DNA of 64,000 nt, from assembly GCA_027315185.1 (NCBI GenBank), contig DAHUYO010000008.1, forward strand, positions 1 to 64,000. Reading direction: 5' to 3'. Within the stretch, counting starts at the first letter, position 1. Every line of letters begins with the position of its first letter. Positions 52,372 to 60,640 of the stretch are shown here, in pieces. The notes below the pieces were generated by a model, which saw only the letters and a list, made by a program, of their open reading frames with translations, ran no database searches and was not told the DNA's origin. The position numbers and the translations under genes were made by a program. The stretch comes from Acidobacteriota bacterium. GTDB lineage: Bacteria; Acidobacteriota; Terriglobia; Terriglobales; SCQP01.

Positions 52372-53094
52372 CTAGGCGGCCGTTGGCGCGGCGCCTGGCG
52401 CCCGACCCCAAAACAGCCAGCGGTCGCCATCTAAGCGCGCCTGCGCTAGCGGGATGGGGCAGAGGGCCTGCACCTGCCGCCGCGCGGGCCGAATCCCGAC
52501 CCATTCCTTGCGGTGCAGGCCGCGCGGGCCTCGGTCCCGCAGCGGGCTGGCGACTGCCGCCTTCAGGCGCGCCGCCGGCAGCAGCCAGGCCCGCCAACTG
52601 CGTGGCGCCGTGGTGAAGGCGAGCAGGGCCCCGGCCCGCGCCACGCGGGCCATTTCCCGCAGATACGCTCCCAGGACCGCGTGGTTGGGCAGATGCTGGA
52701 AGACGCAGTACGCCAGCACCAGATCGGCGCTGCCTTCGGACATCGGCTCCAGCCGATCGCCGCGAGTGACGTGAAATTTTGCGTTAGCCGGCCCGTTCCG
52801 CCGCGCGCGCCGAATCATCTCCGGGGAAATGTCGAAGGCATGGACCGTCTGGACCTCCGTCGCGATGGCCCGCGTCAGCCGCCCGATGCCGCAGCCGACT
52901 TCCACCACCACATCCCGCCGCGCGGGGCGATAGCCAATTTGTCTTTTTAGGTCGGACCAGATGCGTTCGCCGGAGGCCCAAAAGTCGCTTTCGCTTCGCC
53001 CGGCGTAGGGGCCGTAGGTGGAGATGTACCATTGCGCGTTTTCCCGCGCCTTTTCATCCCAGAAAACCGCGGAGGATTTTAACGTCGCCATCAA
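52372..53094 (-). CDS. Class I SAM-dependent methyltransferase
   Basis: 240 residues. Motif I VVVEVGCGIGRLT (62-74) binds SAM, Asp88 in HAFDISPEM should bind its ribose, and ADLVLAYCVFQHLPN is a motif IV-type segment. The N-terminal FWDEKARENAQWYISTYGPY then GRSESDFWASGERIW resembles methyltransferases found in polysaccharide clusters. The last ~70 residues are Arg-rich and not conserved. The acceptor is unknown. Confidence 0.85.
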   Translation of the reverse strand: MMATLKSSAVFWDEKARENAQWYISTYGPYAGRSESDFWASGERIWSDLKRQIGYRPARRDVVVEVGCGIGRLTRAIATEVQTVHAFDISPEMIRRARRNGPANAKFHVTRGDRLEPMSEGSADLVLAYCVFQHLPNHAVLGAYLREMARVARAGALLAFTTAPRSWRAWLLPAARLKAAVASPLRDRGPRGLHRKEWVGIRPARRQVQALCPIPLAQARLDGDRWLFWGRAPGAAPTAA

Positions 53095-53308
53095 CTTCCT
53101 GCTCCCTGCGTTGCTGTGCGGAGTGGCCTTTGGGCTATCTCAACCTGATAGCGGCTATGAAGCCAGTGTGCCTTCTGTGCTCCCCCTTTGGCCCCGGCCC
53201 AGCAGCATAAATCGTTGCGATTCCCAATTCGGTTCAGGTGATCGTTGCAGAGACAATGCCTTGTTCCAGGCGCGCCAGCGCCCTGGCGCGCGGCCCCTTG
53301 CGGGGGCC

Positions 53309-53512
53309 GCGCCTTTTGCCCCGGGGGGACAAAGCGGGCGCGGAAAAGCCGCGAAAATCCCCGCGCGTCCCTGGCACACAGCAGAAGGCTTCGGCCCGCC
53401 TCCGGGAAAGGAATCGGTGCGGTCGCCGGCGACGCGCAAACGGGGCTCGGCCCCCGCCTCGAGGAATGCGGGACGCCCCGCCGCAGGCGCGGCTGGGGCC
53501 CGCGCCAACAAT
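53309..53512 (+). repeat. Family A, full composite copy
   Basis: 5' palindrome 53309-53341 (GCGCCTTTTGCCCC, GACAAAGCGGGCGC), then CGGAAAAGCCGCGAAAATCC and a middle part. The 3' module at 53467-53512 is GCGGGACGCCCCGCCGCAGG then CGCGGCTGGGGCCCGCGCC. It abuts the PIN toxin remnant directly. The 200 bases before it, back to the methyltransferase start, hold no gene I can support. Confidence 0.72.
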
Positions 53513-53647
53513 GACCCGAACGCGCAGCCGGCCGCAGGCCAGATGGTCCAGCCGCAGGTCAAAGGGCACCAGACCCGCCTCATGCGTTGCAGCCAACGCC
53601 AGTAGATAGGCGTCTCCGGCGGGCAATTCCGTATAAGCTAGCGCTTG
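53513..53647 (-). pseudogene. C-terminal remnant of a PIN-domain toxin
   Basis: On the minus strand: LAYTELPAGDAYLLALAATH, then EAGLVPFDLRLDHLACGRLR and VRVI. This is the end of a PIN domain: DAYLLALA carries the third acidic residue and the VPFD segment corresponds to TFD. The N-terminal two thirds are gone, and the family A 3' module begins right after it. No antitoxin remnant is seen. Confidence 0.6.
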
Positions 53648-54388
53648 ATGAGGAGGAAACGCATCGCCGCCGCCGCGGTCGCCCTCGCCGTCGCGGCCTG
53701 CGCGAAGGCTCCGTCCACGGCGCCGGGAGCGGCGCCCGCCGCGAGCCGCGCCGCATCCCGATCCGCGCGCATCGTTTGTCCCTCCGCCGTCGCCACCGTG
53801 GCGCTCCTGGCCCATCCCAAAGGCGATGACCTGCTGGCTGCGGCGCCGTGCGGTGTCGGGGTTGCGATCATGCACTCGGGTTCGGCGGCGGCCAGTTCGG
53901 GAGCGGATAGTGCGGCGGGAGTCGGCGCAGGCGCCAACCGCCCCGGCGCCGCCGTCCGGCGCGCGTGGGTGCGGGTCCGTCTTCCGGGCGTGGCCACGGG
54001 CTGGGTCGAACGGAAGTACCTCGCGCCGTCCGCGACCGCGCTGGCCGGTCCGCTAGCGTCCTACGCCGGAACCATCCTCGGCGTCTCGCGAAGGTACGCG
54101 GTCAACGGCGTGTACGGCGGCAAGCCCAACTACGGCCGTTTCGGCTTCGCCACGATAGCGGTGCCGGCTCTCCGGCGGCGATACACCGTCCGTTGTTCTC
54201 CGCACGGTTTCGTCGGGGGTATGACCAGCTCCTGTTCGGGCCCTGCGCTAGTGGTCGGAGCCTCCTATTCGGTAAGGGTGGACCGTGATTGGCTTTGGCT
54301 GCGGGATGGCCGCAAACCGAACGGAAAACCGCGGATCTACCGCTACCGGCTGATTACGACCCGCCTAGCGTCGGCACACGGCCATTGA
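53648..54388 (+). CDS. Lipoprotein with an SH3-like domain
   Basis: 246 residues from the ATG at 53648. The lipobox is VAAC in AVALAVAACAKA, so the mature protein is lipid-anchored. Residues ~40-125 look like a bacterial SH3 domain (VALLAHPKGDDLLAAAPCGV, then RAWVRVRLPGVATGWVERKY). Residues ~135-240 are a Tyr/Arg-rich beta region (VSRRYAVNGVYGGKPNYGRF, YSVRVDRDWLWLRDG) I do not recognise. It may bind peptidoglycan. A family A 5' module begins about 100 bases downstream. Confidence 0.7.
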   Translation: MRRKRIAAAAVALAVAACAKAPSTAPGAAPAASRAASRSARIVCPSAVATVALLAHPKGDDLLAAAPCGVGVAIMHSGSAAASSGADSAAGVGAGANRPGAAVRRAWVRVRLPGVATGWVERKYLAPSATALAGPLASYAGTILGVSRRYAVNGVYGGKPNYGRFGFATIAVPALRRRYTVRCSPHGFVGGMTSSCSGPALVVGASYSVRVDRDWLWLRDGRKPNGKPRIYRYRLITTRLASAHGH

Positions 54389-54490
54389 CGGCGTTGACTT
54401 GCGGCAGAGCCTCCAGCACTCGCCGCCGCGCGTACTGACCCTGGCGCCAGGCCGTTGGTCTGCCGACTGCCTCGTTCCGATCGCGGGGTC

Positions 54491-54535
54491 GCGCCTTTTG
54501 CCCCGGGGGGGACAAAGCGGGCGCTGAAAAGCCGC
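54491..54535 (+). repeat. Family A, solo 5' module
   Basis: GCGCCTTTTGCCCCGGGG and GACAAAGCGGGCGCTGAAAA, nearly identical to the 5' half at 53309; the similarity continues to GCCCGCGCGTCCGTGGC near 54556. The 3' module is missing. Confidence 0.7.
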
Positions 54536-54599
54536 GGAAATGCCCGCGCGTCCGTGGCTGAGCCGCCTCGCGCGGGCGCGCCGCCGCGTCCCCAAACGC

Positions 54600-54638
54600 A
54601 CGAAGGGGCGGCCACCGGTTGGGCGGCCGCCCCTTCGT
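54600..54638 (-). terminator. Intrinsic terminator for the His/Met-rich protein gene
   Basis: A perfect 14-bp stem (ACGAAGGGGCGGCC with GGCCGCCCCTTCGT) around an 11-base loop, starting 14 bases past the stop of the leftward gene at 54653. On that strand it is followed by GCGTTTGGGG, a weak T tract. It may work in both directions. Confidence 0.6.
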
Positions 54639-54652
54639 TGCTGTCCCCCCCG

Positions 54653-55171
54653 CTAATGCGACCGCTCCAGGTCCTGCTTCGCCTGCCGCTGCGCATCCTG
54701 CACCTGCGCCTTGCTGTTTGCCGCCGGCCGCAGTTGATGGATCGCCTGCCCCAGGTTCTTCTTCGGCGGCCCGATCATGGTGTCTTTCAGTTGGTCGAAG
54801 GGAATCCCCAGGTTGTGCGCCACGTGCACCGCGGCCACGAATTGCCCCAGGTTTTTGAACCCCGCCGAGGCGGTTTGCAGATTGGTCCCGGCGGGCAGCA
54901 GCTTGGCCAATCCGGCGCTGAGGTGCGTGTTGCGCTGGAGCTGCTCACTCACCGTCATGCGGTGACCGCCAAACAGCGGATGCCCCTGCGGCGCCATGTC
55001 CCGGTGCCCGCCCATGTGCATGCCGTGGCTGTCCGCCATGCCATGGCCTTCACCCATGCCATGCGTCTGCCCTGCCGCCGCGTGCGCGTTTTGCCCCCAC
55101 AGCGGCACTCCAATTAGAAATAACCCCGCGGTCAGTGCCGCGGCCAGCATCGGCGTCTTCCATTGCTTCAT
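54653..55171 (-). CDS. Secreted His/Met/Gly-rich protein
   Basis: 172 residues from the ATG at 55171, with GGGGAGGG before it. A signal peptide (MLAAALTAGLFLIGVPLWG) precedes a metal-binding-like stretch, residues ~30-75 (THGMGEGHGMADSHGMHMGG, GHPLFGGHRM), rich in His and Met as in periplasmic copper or silver binders. The C-terminal ~95 residues are helical (MTVSEQLQRNTHLSAGLAKL, LGQFVAAVHVAHNLGIPFDQ, NLGQAIHQL). I associate this domain with small secreted proteins of Acidobacteriota of unknown function. It follows an outer-membrane barrel gene after 49 bases, likely as an operon. Confidence 0.72.
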   Translation of the reverse strand: MKQWKTPMLAAALTAGLFLIGVPLWGQNAHAAAGQTHGMGEGHGMADSHGMHMGGHRDMAPQGHPLFGGHRMTVSEQLQRNTHLSAGLAKLLPAGTNLQTASAGFKNLGQFVAAVHVAHNLGIPFDQLKDTMIGPPKKNLGQAIHQLRPAANSKAQVQDAQRQAKQDLERSH

Positions 55172-55220
55172 ACGCTGCCCTCCCCGGTCGTCTCCGACCA
55201 TTGGATCGCCCTTGAAAGTG

Positions 55221-56078
55221 CTAGTGGCTCGATCCAAACAGGTTTGCCAGGTTGTACCCCAGCGAGATCGCCACGGTGTTCAGCGCGTAACGCGCGCTGT
55301 GGCTATAACTGAGCTCCAGCGCCAGGCCCTGCTGCGGCCGCCAAGCCGCCCAGGCGTTGACGCCGTCGTCGCGCGCCAAGTCGGCGCCGCCGACGGTTTC
55401 TCCCGCGCGCAGAAAGGCCGGCCCTTTGCCGGCCGTGGCGCCGTTCTGGCCATGGCTGAAAATCTTCTGCTGCCCGGAAGGCAGAATGTCGTAGCCGGAC
55501 GCTCCCACCGACACCGTCGGCGTCAGCCACAGTCCGGCTCCCGCCTCGACATGTCCCACCAGCCCCAGCGAGGTGTACTGCCGCAGGTAATACAACGTGT
55601 CCGGCACGGAGTTGGCGATGCCCGCGGCCACGAAGGGATGCAAGGGCCCCAGCCAGCGGCTGAGCCGCCCGGTGAAGTCCCCGGTGAATCGCCCCGTGCT
55701 CAGCCCTAGGCTGGTGTTTCCAGTCGGCGCGGTCGCGGTGAACTGCAATCCCAGCGTTGCCCACGGCATTGGCCGCGCGACGTTCAGCCGGGCATAGATG
55801 TCGCCCAGTCCCGCGCCGCCAGGAACGTCATAAATCGGCAGACCGGCCGACAGCGTCACCCGCTGCGACAGCGCCAGCGCCACCGAGGTGTCGGACAGAT
55901 AGGTCTGCCCCTCGGTGCTTGTCGCCGCCTGAAGGTTTTCCCATACGGCGACGCGCGGAGATCCCCCGCCCGCCGCTTGCCCCCATGCCGCGCCCGTCGC
56001 CAGCATTCCCATTAGCGCCAACGCCGCCACGCGAAAGGTGCGGATAGGAAGGCTGGCTTGCCGCCACCGTAGTGCCAT
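55221..56078 (-). CDS. Outer-membrane beta-barrel protein
   Basis: 285 residues from the ATG at 56078. A signal peptide (VAALALMGMLATGAAWGQ) is followed by about a dozen amphipathic strands (VTLSAGLPIYDVPGGAGLGD, ATLGLQFTATAPTGNTSLGL, SLGLVGHVEAGAGLWLTPTV, LALELSYSHSARYALNTVAI). This resembles the channel or transporter barrels of the MetA-pathway type (PF13557-like). The C-terminus FGSSH lacks the usual final aromatic residue. It is upstream of the His/Met-rich protein in the same direction. Confidence 0.72.
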   Translation of the reverse strand: MALRWRQASLPIRTFRVAALALMGMLATGAAWGQAAGGGSPRVAVWENLQAATSTEGQTYLSDTSVALALSQRVTLSAGLPIYDVPGGAGLGDIYARLNVARPMPWATLGLQFTATAPTGNTSLGLSTGRFTGDFTGRLSRWLGPLHPFVAAGIANSVPDTLYYLRQYTSLGLVGHVEAGAGLWLTPTVSVGASGYDILPSGQQKIFSHGQNGATAGKGPAFLRAGETVGGADLARDDGVNAWAAWRPQQGLALELSYSHSARYALNTVAISLGYNLANLFGSSH

Positions 56079-56188
56079 GCAGGGGTCCAAGCAATTTTGC
56101 AGCCATCCCTAAGGTTTTTATCAGTCCAGTACTTAGCGTTTGGCTGGCCGCTCGGTCAGCGTCCCATTTCCACTCCGGGAGGGGATTT

Positions 56189-57040
56189 TTACCGCCTGCG
56201 CTGCACCGCTCCCGGCTGTGCGGCGGCCGCGGTTCCGGTTGGGCCCGCCCTGCCTTCTCCCTCCCGGCGCCGCGCCGCCGCGCCCGTGGGATCAGTGAGG
56301 ATATCCATCCATTTCGGGTGCGGCTCCCGCTCGGCGCCATAGTTGTCGTGCCAGTTCCACCAGCGGTAAGGCGGCGTCTGAGGGTATTCCGCGGGCGAGT
56401 CTTCCCATGCCTCCTGCCGTCCCAGCGCTGTCAGGTCGAGGAAGCTCCAAACGCTGCCCATCGCCTCGTCACCGCGATTATTGACGAAATAGGTGCGATA
56501 GACGGTTGCGCCGTCGCGGATGAACGCGTTGTGACCGTGCCATTGATCCACGCCGAAGTCCACATCGAAGCTGTCGGTGATCGTATACCAAGGCATGGCC
56601 CAGCCCATGCGGGCCTTCAATCGCGCGATATCCGCCTGCGGTGCCCGCGAGGCATAGGCGAGCGTCGTGTTGCGGGCGTTGAGATGGGCCAGATGCCCGA
56701 CCTGATCGGCGCCGAGCGAGCAGCCGCGGCAGGCATGGTCGGGCCAGCCAAAGACTCCCGGCTCGAAGAACGCGCGGTACAGAATCAGTTGCTGCCGGCC
56801 CGCGAACAGGTCGAGCAGGCTCATCCGCCCCGCCGGGCCCTCGAAGGCGTAGGACTTTTCGATCCGCATCCAGGGCATCCGCCGCCGCGTCGCCGCCAGC
56901 GCGTCGCGGGCATGAGTCAGCGCCTTTTCCTGTGCCAGCAGTTGTTGCCGCGCCGCCTCCCATTCATCAGGAGGCACGATCGGGGGTGGAGTGAATGCAA
57001 GCTTCCCGTCTGCCTTGTCACCGGGTCCATTGGTCGCCAT
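56189..57040 (-). CDS. DUF899 thioredoxin-like family protein
   Basis: 283 residues from the ATG at 57040, with GGAGGACGGACC before it. The family hallmarks are present: VPPDEWEAARQQLLAQEKAL, TRRRMPWMRIEKSYAFEGPA, then LFAGRQQLILYRAFFEPG and a CRGC pair (Cys104, Cys107) followed by SLGADQ. WHGHNAFIRDGATVYRTYFV and the C-terminal RWWNWHDNYG are also typical. The fold is thioredoxin-like; the two Cys could be redox-active. The real substrate is not known. An Arg/Ala-rich tail follows the domain. Confidence 0.85.
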   Translation of the reverse strand: MATNGPGDKADGKLAFTPPPIVPPDEWEAARQQLLAQEKALTHARDALAATRRRMPWMRIEKSYAFEGPAGRMSLLDLFAGRQQLILYRAFFEPGVFGWPDHACRGCSLGADQVGHLAHLNARNTTLAYASRAPQADIARLKARMGWAMPWYTITDSFDVDFGVDQWHGHNAFIRDGATVYRTYFVNNRGDEAMGSVWSFLDLTALGRQEAWEDSPAEYPQTPPYRWWNWHDNYGAEREPHPKWMDILTDPTGAAARRREGEGRAGPTGTAAAAQPGAVQRRR

Positions 57041-57447
57041 GGTCCGTCCTCCAGGTTCGGCGCCGCCCGGCCCTCGGCTGGGGCCGGCCGCGGCGCGGTT
57101 CATGAAACGAATCATCATACCAACAACACTGATGCGCTGAGAGCCGTTGCTCATGGGCGGCAGGCCCAGTTTTGGCTCGGAACGTGGGCAGCCCCAAAAC
57201 CCGCGCTGCTGAGCCGCTGCTTTTCGGTCAACGTTCGGGAACCTTTCCCTCCGGAGCCGCCAATGAGAAATGGGCGCCGAGGCTCCGCGCCCGAAGAGGA
57301 ACGGACACGGAACCCTTAGGCGTCGCGCACCTCCTGTTTGCACCCGGCAGCCGCCTGAGTTGGCGGTGCCGAAACTGGCGGTGGACGCATGGAGCGATCG
57401 CCTCCATGCCGCTGCGGCACGGCCATGCCGACAATCGCTCCTTCCTA
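57041..57447 (+). other. Divergent intergenic region, no gene supported
   Basis: 407 bases between the DUF899 gene and the sulfotransferase. An open plus-strand frame in phase with the sulfotransferase begins at 57172 but is unlike the family, so I leave it out. Confidence 0.4.
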
Positions 57448-58390
57448 ATGCCGCGGTCGCCGTCCGTCCAAGAAGCGAGACGAATCGCGCACGCCGCCGG
57501 CAGCGGCGCCGCGGTCCGCTGTTGTGCGGCGCCGGACGCCCGTTTGCTCCGCCAGCCGGTCTTCATTGTCTCCGCCCCCCGCACGGGCAGCACGTTATTG
57601 TTCGCAATGCTTGGCCAGAGCCCCCAGCTCTGGACTGTCGGCGGCGAAAGCCATGAGATTTTGGAGCACGGCCGGTCCGTGCTTGGACCGAGGGGAAATA
57701 CCTTGGACGCCGGCGACGCCGGTGAACCAGTGCGGCGCACGGTGCGCGCCGCTTTCACCAGCGTGCTGCGCGATCACCGCGGCCGGCTCCTGATGGGAGC
57801 GACCGCCGGCGCGCCACCGGCGCCGTTGCGCTTGCTGGAAAAAACCCCAAGAATGCCCTGCGCTTCCTTTTCTCAAGGCGATCTTTCCCCTCGCCAAATT
57901 CGTTTATCTGTACCGTGAGCCCCACGCCAACATTGCTAGCCTCATCGAAGGGTGGCGGGCTGGCGGCCGTTTCGTGAGATACCGGCTAGGGGGCCGTCCG
58001 TGGTGTTTCTTAATTCCACCCGATTGGCCGGAGTTGGTGAATCAACCGATCCCCGCCATTGCCGGGGCGCAATGGCGCACTGCGAACGATGCCATCATTC
58101 GTGGACTCGCCGCCTTGGATCCCAGGGATTGGCACTGCCTGGACCATGACGATTTGGCGTCCCGTCCCGGTCCGGCGCTGGAGGCGATTGCGCGTTTCGC
58201 CGCTTTGGACCTCGGCGGTGCGCTGCGCTTGCTGGCAGCGGGCGCGCTGCCCTTGTCATCCAGCGTCCTGGCTGCACCCCATCCGGACAAATGGAGGCGG
58301 CATGAAGCAGCGATTGAAGAGATCTGGCCAACCATTCGGGCCACCGTCGAGCGATGCACGGAGTTCCGAGCGTCCCGTGCCCGTCAATGA
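57448..58390 (+). pseudogene. Sulfotransferase-family gene with two single-base frameshifts
   Basis: The first part, from the ATG at 57448, reads QPVFIVSAPRTGSTLLFAML (PAPS 5'-phosphate loop PRTGST, residues 44-49) and RLLEKTP. Restoring one C in the run at 57845-57848 and one C near 57866 would continue KTPKNALRFPFLKAIFPLAK and FVYLYREPHANIASLIEGWR, the 3'-phosphate site, through to a stop at 58388-58390. As given, the first frame stops at 57918 and the second lacks a start. Either the gene is broken or the read lost two bases in homopolymers. It would otherwise transfer sulfate to a glycan, lipid or protein. Confidence 0.75.
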
Positions 58391-58613
58391 ATGGAATATG
58401 TCCCATGCGCAGCGTGTAGCCCCCGAGTTTTCCGTGGCGTTGCGGCCTGCGAGGGCATCATTATTTCTGCTCACGCGGCGCCGTCGCTGGCCCGAAGTCG
58501 GCAGGCCGTCGAGCACCGGGTGGCGGAAACGCGTTGGCAGCGCATGGCCGCCCTGGATTTGCGCGCGTGCGCAAACCGCAGTTTGCGAACAAAGTCGGTC
58601 GGAGCTGGAATGG

Positions 58614-58619
58614 TACAAT
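58614..58619 (+). promoter_or_regulatory. Probable -10 box of the cytochrome b561-yceI operon
   Basis: TACAAT 24 bases before the ATG. CAGGAG lies seven bases before that ATG as a ribosome binding site. No clear -35. Confidence 0.4.
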
Positions 58620-58643
58620 TCGGGCCAAAACACAGGAGCCCGC

Positions 58644-59579
58644 ATGACAACGAGTAACGTGCCAGGCCGCGTGCCGCTGCGCCGCAGCGCGAATCTTTCG
58701 CGGCGTTTCGCCGCGGGCCTGGTTCTCGTCGTGCTGGCGGCCGGCGGCGCCGCCGCGCAGACCATACCGTCCGGAATTGCGGCCATGGGTACGCTGCCGC
58801 GCCCGGTGCCGGGCTTCACGCCCGCTGCATCACCGCTTCCGAGTCCGGCCCCGACGCTAGCGGCGGCCTTGCCACCGGCGGCAACGGCAACAGCCGCCTC
58901 CTCCGCTCCGGATTCCCTGGCTCCCGCCGCGGCTGCGCACGCCGCGGCGGCGCCCGGCGCATCCCACCACGCCCGCCTGATCACCGCCGACGATCTCGCC
59001 CGGATTGGCATGGTTCCGGCGCAGCAACAGCAGAAGGCGCAGAAGAAGCAGCAGTCCGCCGGTCCGCCCCAGCCGACCTTGCAGCAGCTTGGCATCACTC
59101 CGCAGATGACCCAGGCCAATGTCAAGGCTCAGCAACGCCTCAACCGCCGGCAATGGATGTTGCGCTGGCATCAGCGCCTGGGTCTGATCACCGGGGGCGC
59201 CATGTTCGCTACGTTTTTCCTGGGCCACAGCGCCGGCCCGCACGGCACGCCCACCGGGCGCAATATCCACGTCGCACTCGGCACGGCCACCACGGCGCTC
59301 TATTTCACCACCGCCTATATGGCCCTGGAAGCGCCGAAGATTCCCGGCACCAAACCCACCGGCGCGGTCAAGCTGCACGAAATTCTGGCTTGGATTCATT
59401 TTCCCGGCATGATCCTCACGCCCATCCTGGGCTACATGGCCTACCATCAGGAACAGTTGGGCCAGCGCCCGCATGGCATCGCCAAGCTCCACGGGCTGGT
59501 CGCCACCGTCACCTTCCTGGCCTTCGCAACCTCCATCGTCGCTGTCTCCTGGCCGATCCATCTGCCGTTTCACCTTTAA
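58644..59579 (+). CDS. Cytochrome b561-like membrane protein with a long periplasmic N-terminus
   Basis: 311 residues. A signal peptide (GLVLVVLAAGGAAAQ) is followed by ~110 residues rich in Pro and Ala and a Gln/Lys stretch. Four helices follow from residue ~170: WMLRWHQRLGLITGGAMFAT, GRNIHVALGTATTALYFTTA, KLHEILAWIHFPGMILTPIL and GIAKLHGLVATVTFLAF. His residues at their ends (WHQ, NIH, KLHE, IHF, KLHG) suit two haem b groups. It is followed by a YceI gene, as in the E. coli yceJ-yceI operon. It may carry electrons across or along the membrane. Confidence 0.78.
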   Translation: MTTSNVPGRVPLRRSANLSRRFAAGLVLVVLAAGGAAAQTIPSGIAAMGTLPRPVPGFTPAASPLPSPAPTLAAALPPAATATAASSAPDSLAPAAAAHAAAAPGASHHARLITADDLARIGMVPAQQQQKAQKKQQSAGPPQPTLQQLGITPQMTQANVKAQQRLNRRQWMLRWHQRLGLITGGAMFATFFLGHSAGPHGTPTGRNIHVALGTATTALYFTTAYMALEAPKIPGTKPTGAVKLHEILAWIHFPGMILTPILGYMAYHQEQLGQRPHGIAKLHGLVATVTFLAFATSIVAVSWPIHLPFHL

Positions 59580-59608
59580 CCCACCGCCCGCGCTGGAGTT
59601 CTTTTCTT

Positions 59609-60181
59609 ATGTTTCGATCCCTCGCCAGGACATCCGCCGCCACCGCGGCAGCCTTTGCACTTCCCGCGCTGCTCGGCGCCGCCGCCAAGCCCGTGGCCAG
59701 CCATTGGGTGCTGCAAAGCTCGGCGCTTACCTATCACGTCACCCATCCGCTTCATAAGGTAAACGGCGTCAGCCATGCGGCCCGCGGCATGGGCGTCTGC
59801 GCCGATGGGGTGTGCCGCTTTCTCATCGCCGATCAGGTCAACACCTTTTCTACTGGCGACAGCGCTCGCGACATTCATATGCAGCAGGTGGTGCATGCCG
59901 CGCTGTACCCGCTGATCACCGTGCGCACCACCGTGCCGCAAGCCGATCTGACGGCAAGCCAGATCCAGGCCACCCTGGTGGTGCATTTTGCCGGCCAGAA
60001 GGTGACGTTCCCCCATCTCACCTTCGCTCTCCGCCAGCAGAATGGCGACATCCGCCTTGCCGGCACCATTCCGGCGACAGTGCGGGAATTCAAGATCAAG
60101 CCGCCGCAACTGTTGTTCATGCCCATCAATAACCAGATCCCCATCACCGTCGTGATGCTTTGGGCGCCGGCAAAATCTTAG
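59609..60181 (+). CDS. yceI: YceI-family secreted protein
   Basis: 190 residues from the ATG at 59609, preceded by GGAG. A signal peptide (AAFALPALLGAAAK) and a lipocalin-like beta barrel: VLQSSALTYHVTHPLHKVNG, then FLIADQVNTFSTGDSARDIH (the family hallmark usually has F-S-D-N-R-D-x-H) and HFAGQKVTFPHLTFALRQQN. YceI proteins bind polyisoprenoid lipids in the periplasm. The pairing with a cytochrome b561 gene suggests an isoprenoid quinone-like ligand. Unusual feature: two Cys (GVCADGVCRF) that could form a disulfide. Confidence 0.83.
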   Translation: MFRSLARTSAATAAAFALPALLGAAAKPVASHWVLQSSALTYHVTHPLHKVNGVSHAARGMGVCADGVCRFLIADQVNTFSTGDSARDIHMQQVVHAALYPLITVRTTVPQADLTASQIQATLVVHFAGQKVTFPHLTFALRQQNGDIRLAGTIPATVREFKIKPPQLLFMPINNQIPITVVMLWAPAKS

Positions 60182-60249
60182 CCGTGTAGCCGCTCGCGGC
60201 AGCTTGGAAGAGCCCGGAACGGAACCCGCGCCCCCGATTCGCGAGGGTC

Positions 60250-60300
60250 GCACCGTTTGCACGTGGGGCAAAGTCGGCGCGCACGATCCGCGCGGGTGGC
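60250..60300 (+). repeat. Family A, solo 5' module
   Basis: GCACCGTTTGCACGTGGGGC, AAAGTCGGCGCGCACGATCC, very close to the 5' half at 36927. No 3' module follows. Confidence 0.65.
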
Positions 60301-60394
60301 GGCAGCCCGCGATTCCGCCGCGGGAGCGGACGCGGGCCAAGAGACCAGCGCAGCGCCGGCGGAACGGAGCCGGACGTGGGTCCACCCGGGGATG

Positions 60395-60564
60395 CGCCAC
60401 CGGCCCTGGGGATGCGCTGCCGAACCTGGGGGCGTGCCGCCGGCCCTAGGAGCGCGGGGCTCTGGTCTGCAGTCTAGCCGGTGAGGACCAGGCCGTCCGC
60501 GCCCTCAGAAAACGCCGCCGCGGAATGCCGCCGTCGGCCCATGATCATTCGCCCCTGTGGGCGG
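60395..60564 (+). repeat. Short tandem units and a long family D copy
   Basis: CCGGCCCTGGGGATGCG, CCGAACCTGGGGGCGTG and CCGGCCCTAGGAGCG form three loose 22-base tandem units. From 60471 the sequence follows the family D copy at 51291-51394, including CAGGCCGTCCGCGCCCTCAG and GTCGGCCCATGATCATTCGC. The 459 bp between the yceI gene and the small gene at 60641 is otherwise empty; the last 90 bases are AT-richer and may hold a promoter. Confidence 0.55.
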
Positions 60565-60640
60565 TTCGATTATTGATATTTGTCACTCCACCATTGTAGT
60601 GATTGTGTGTTGCAGTGCACACTGTCGCAGCTAGGTTGTA

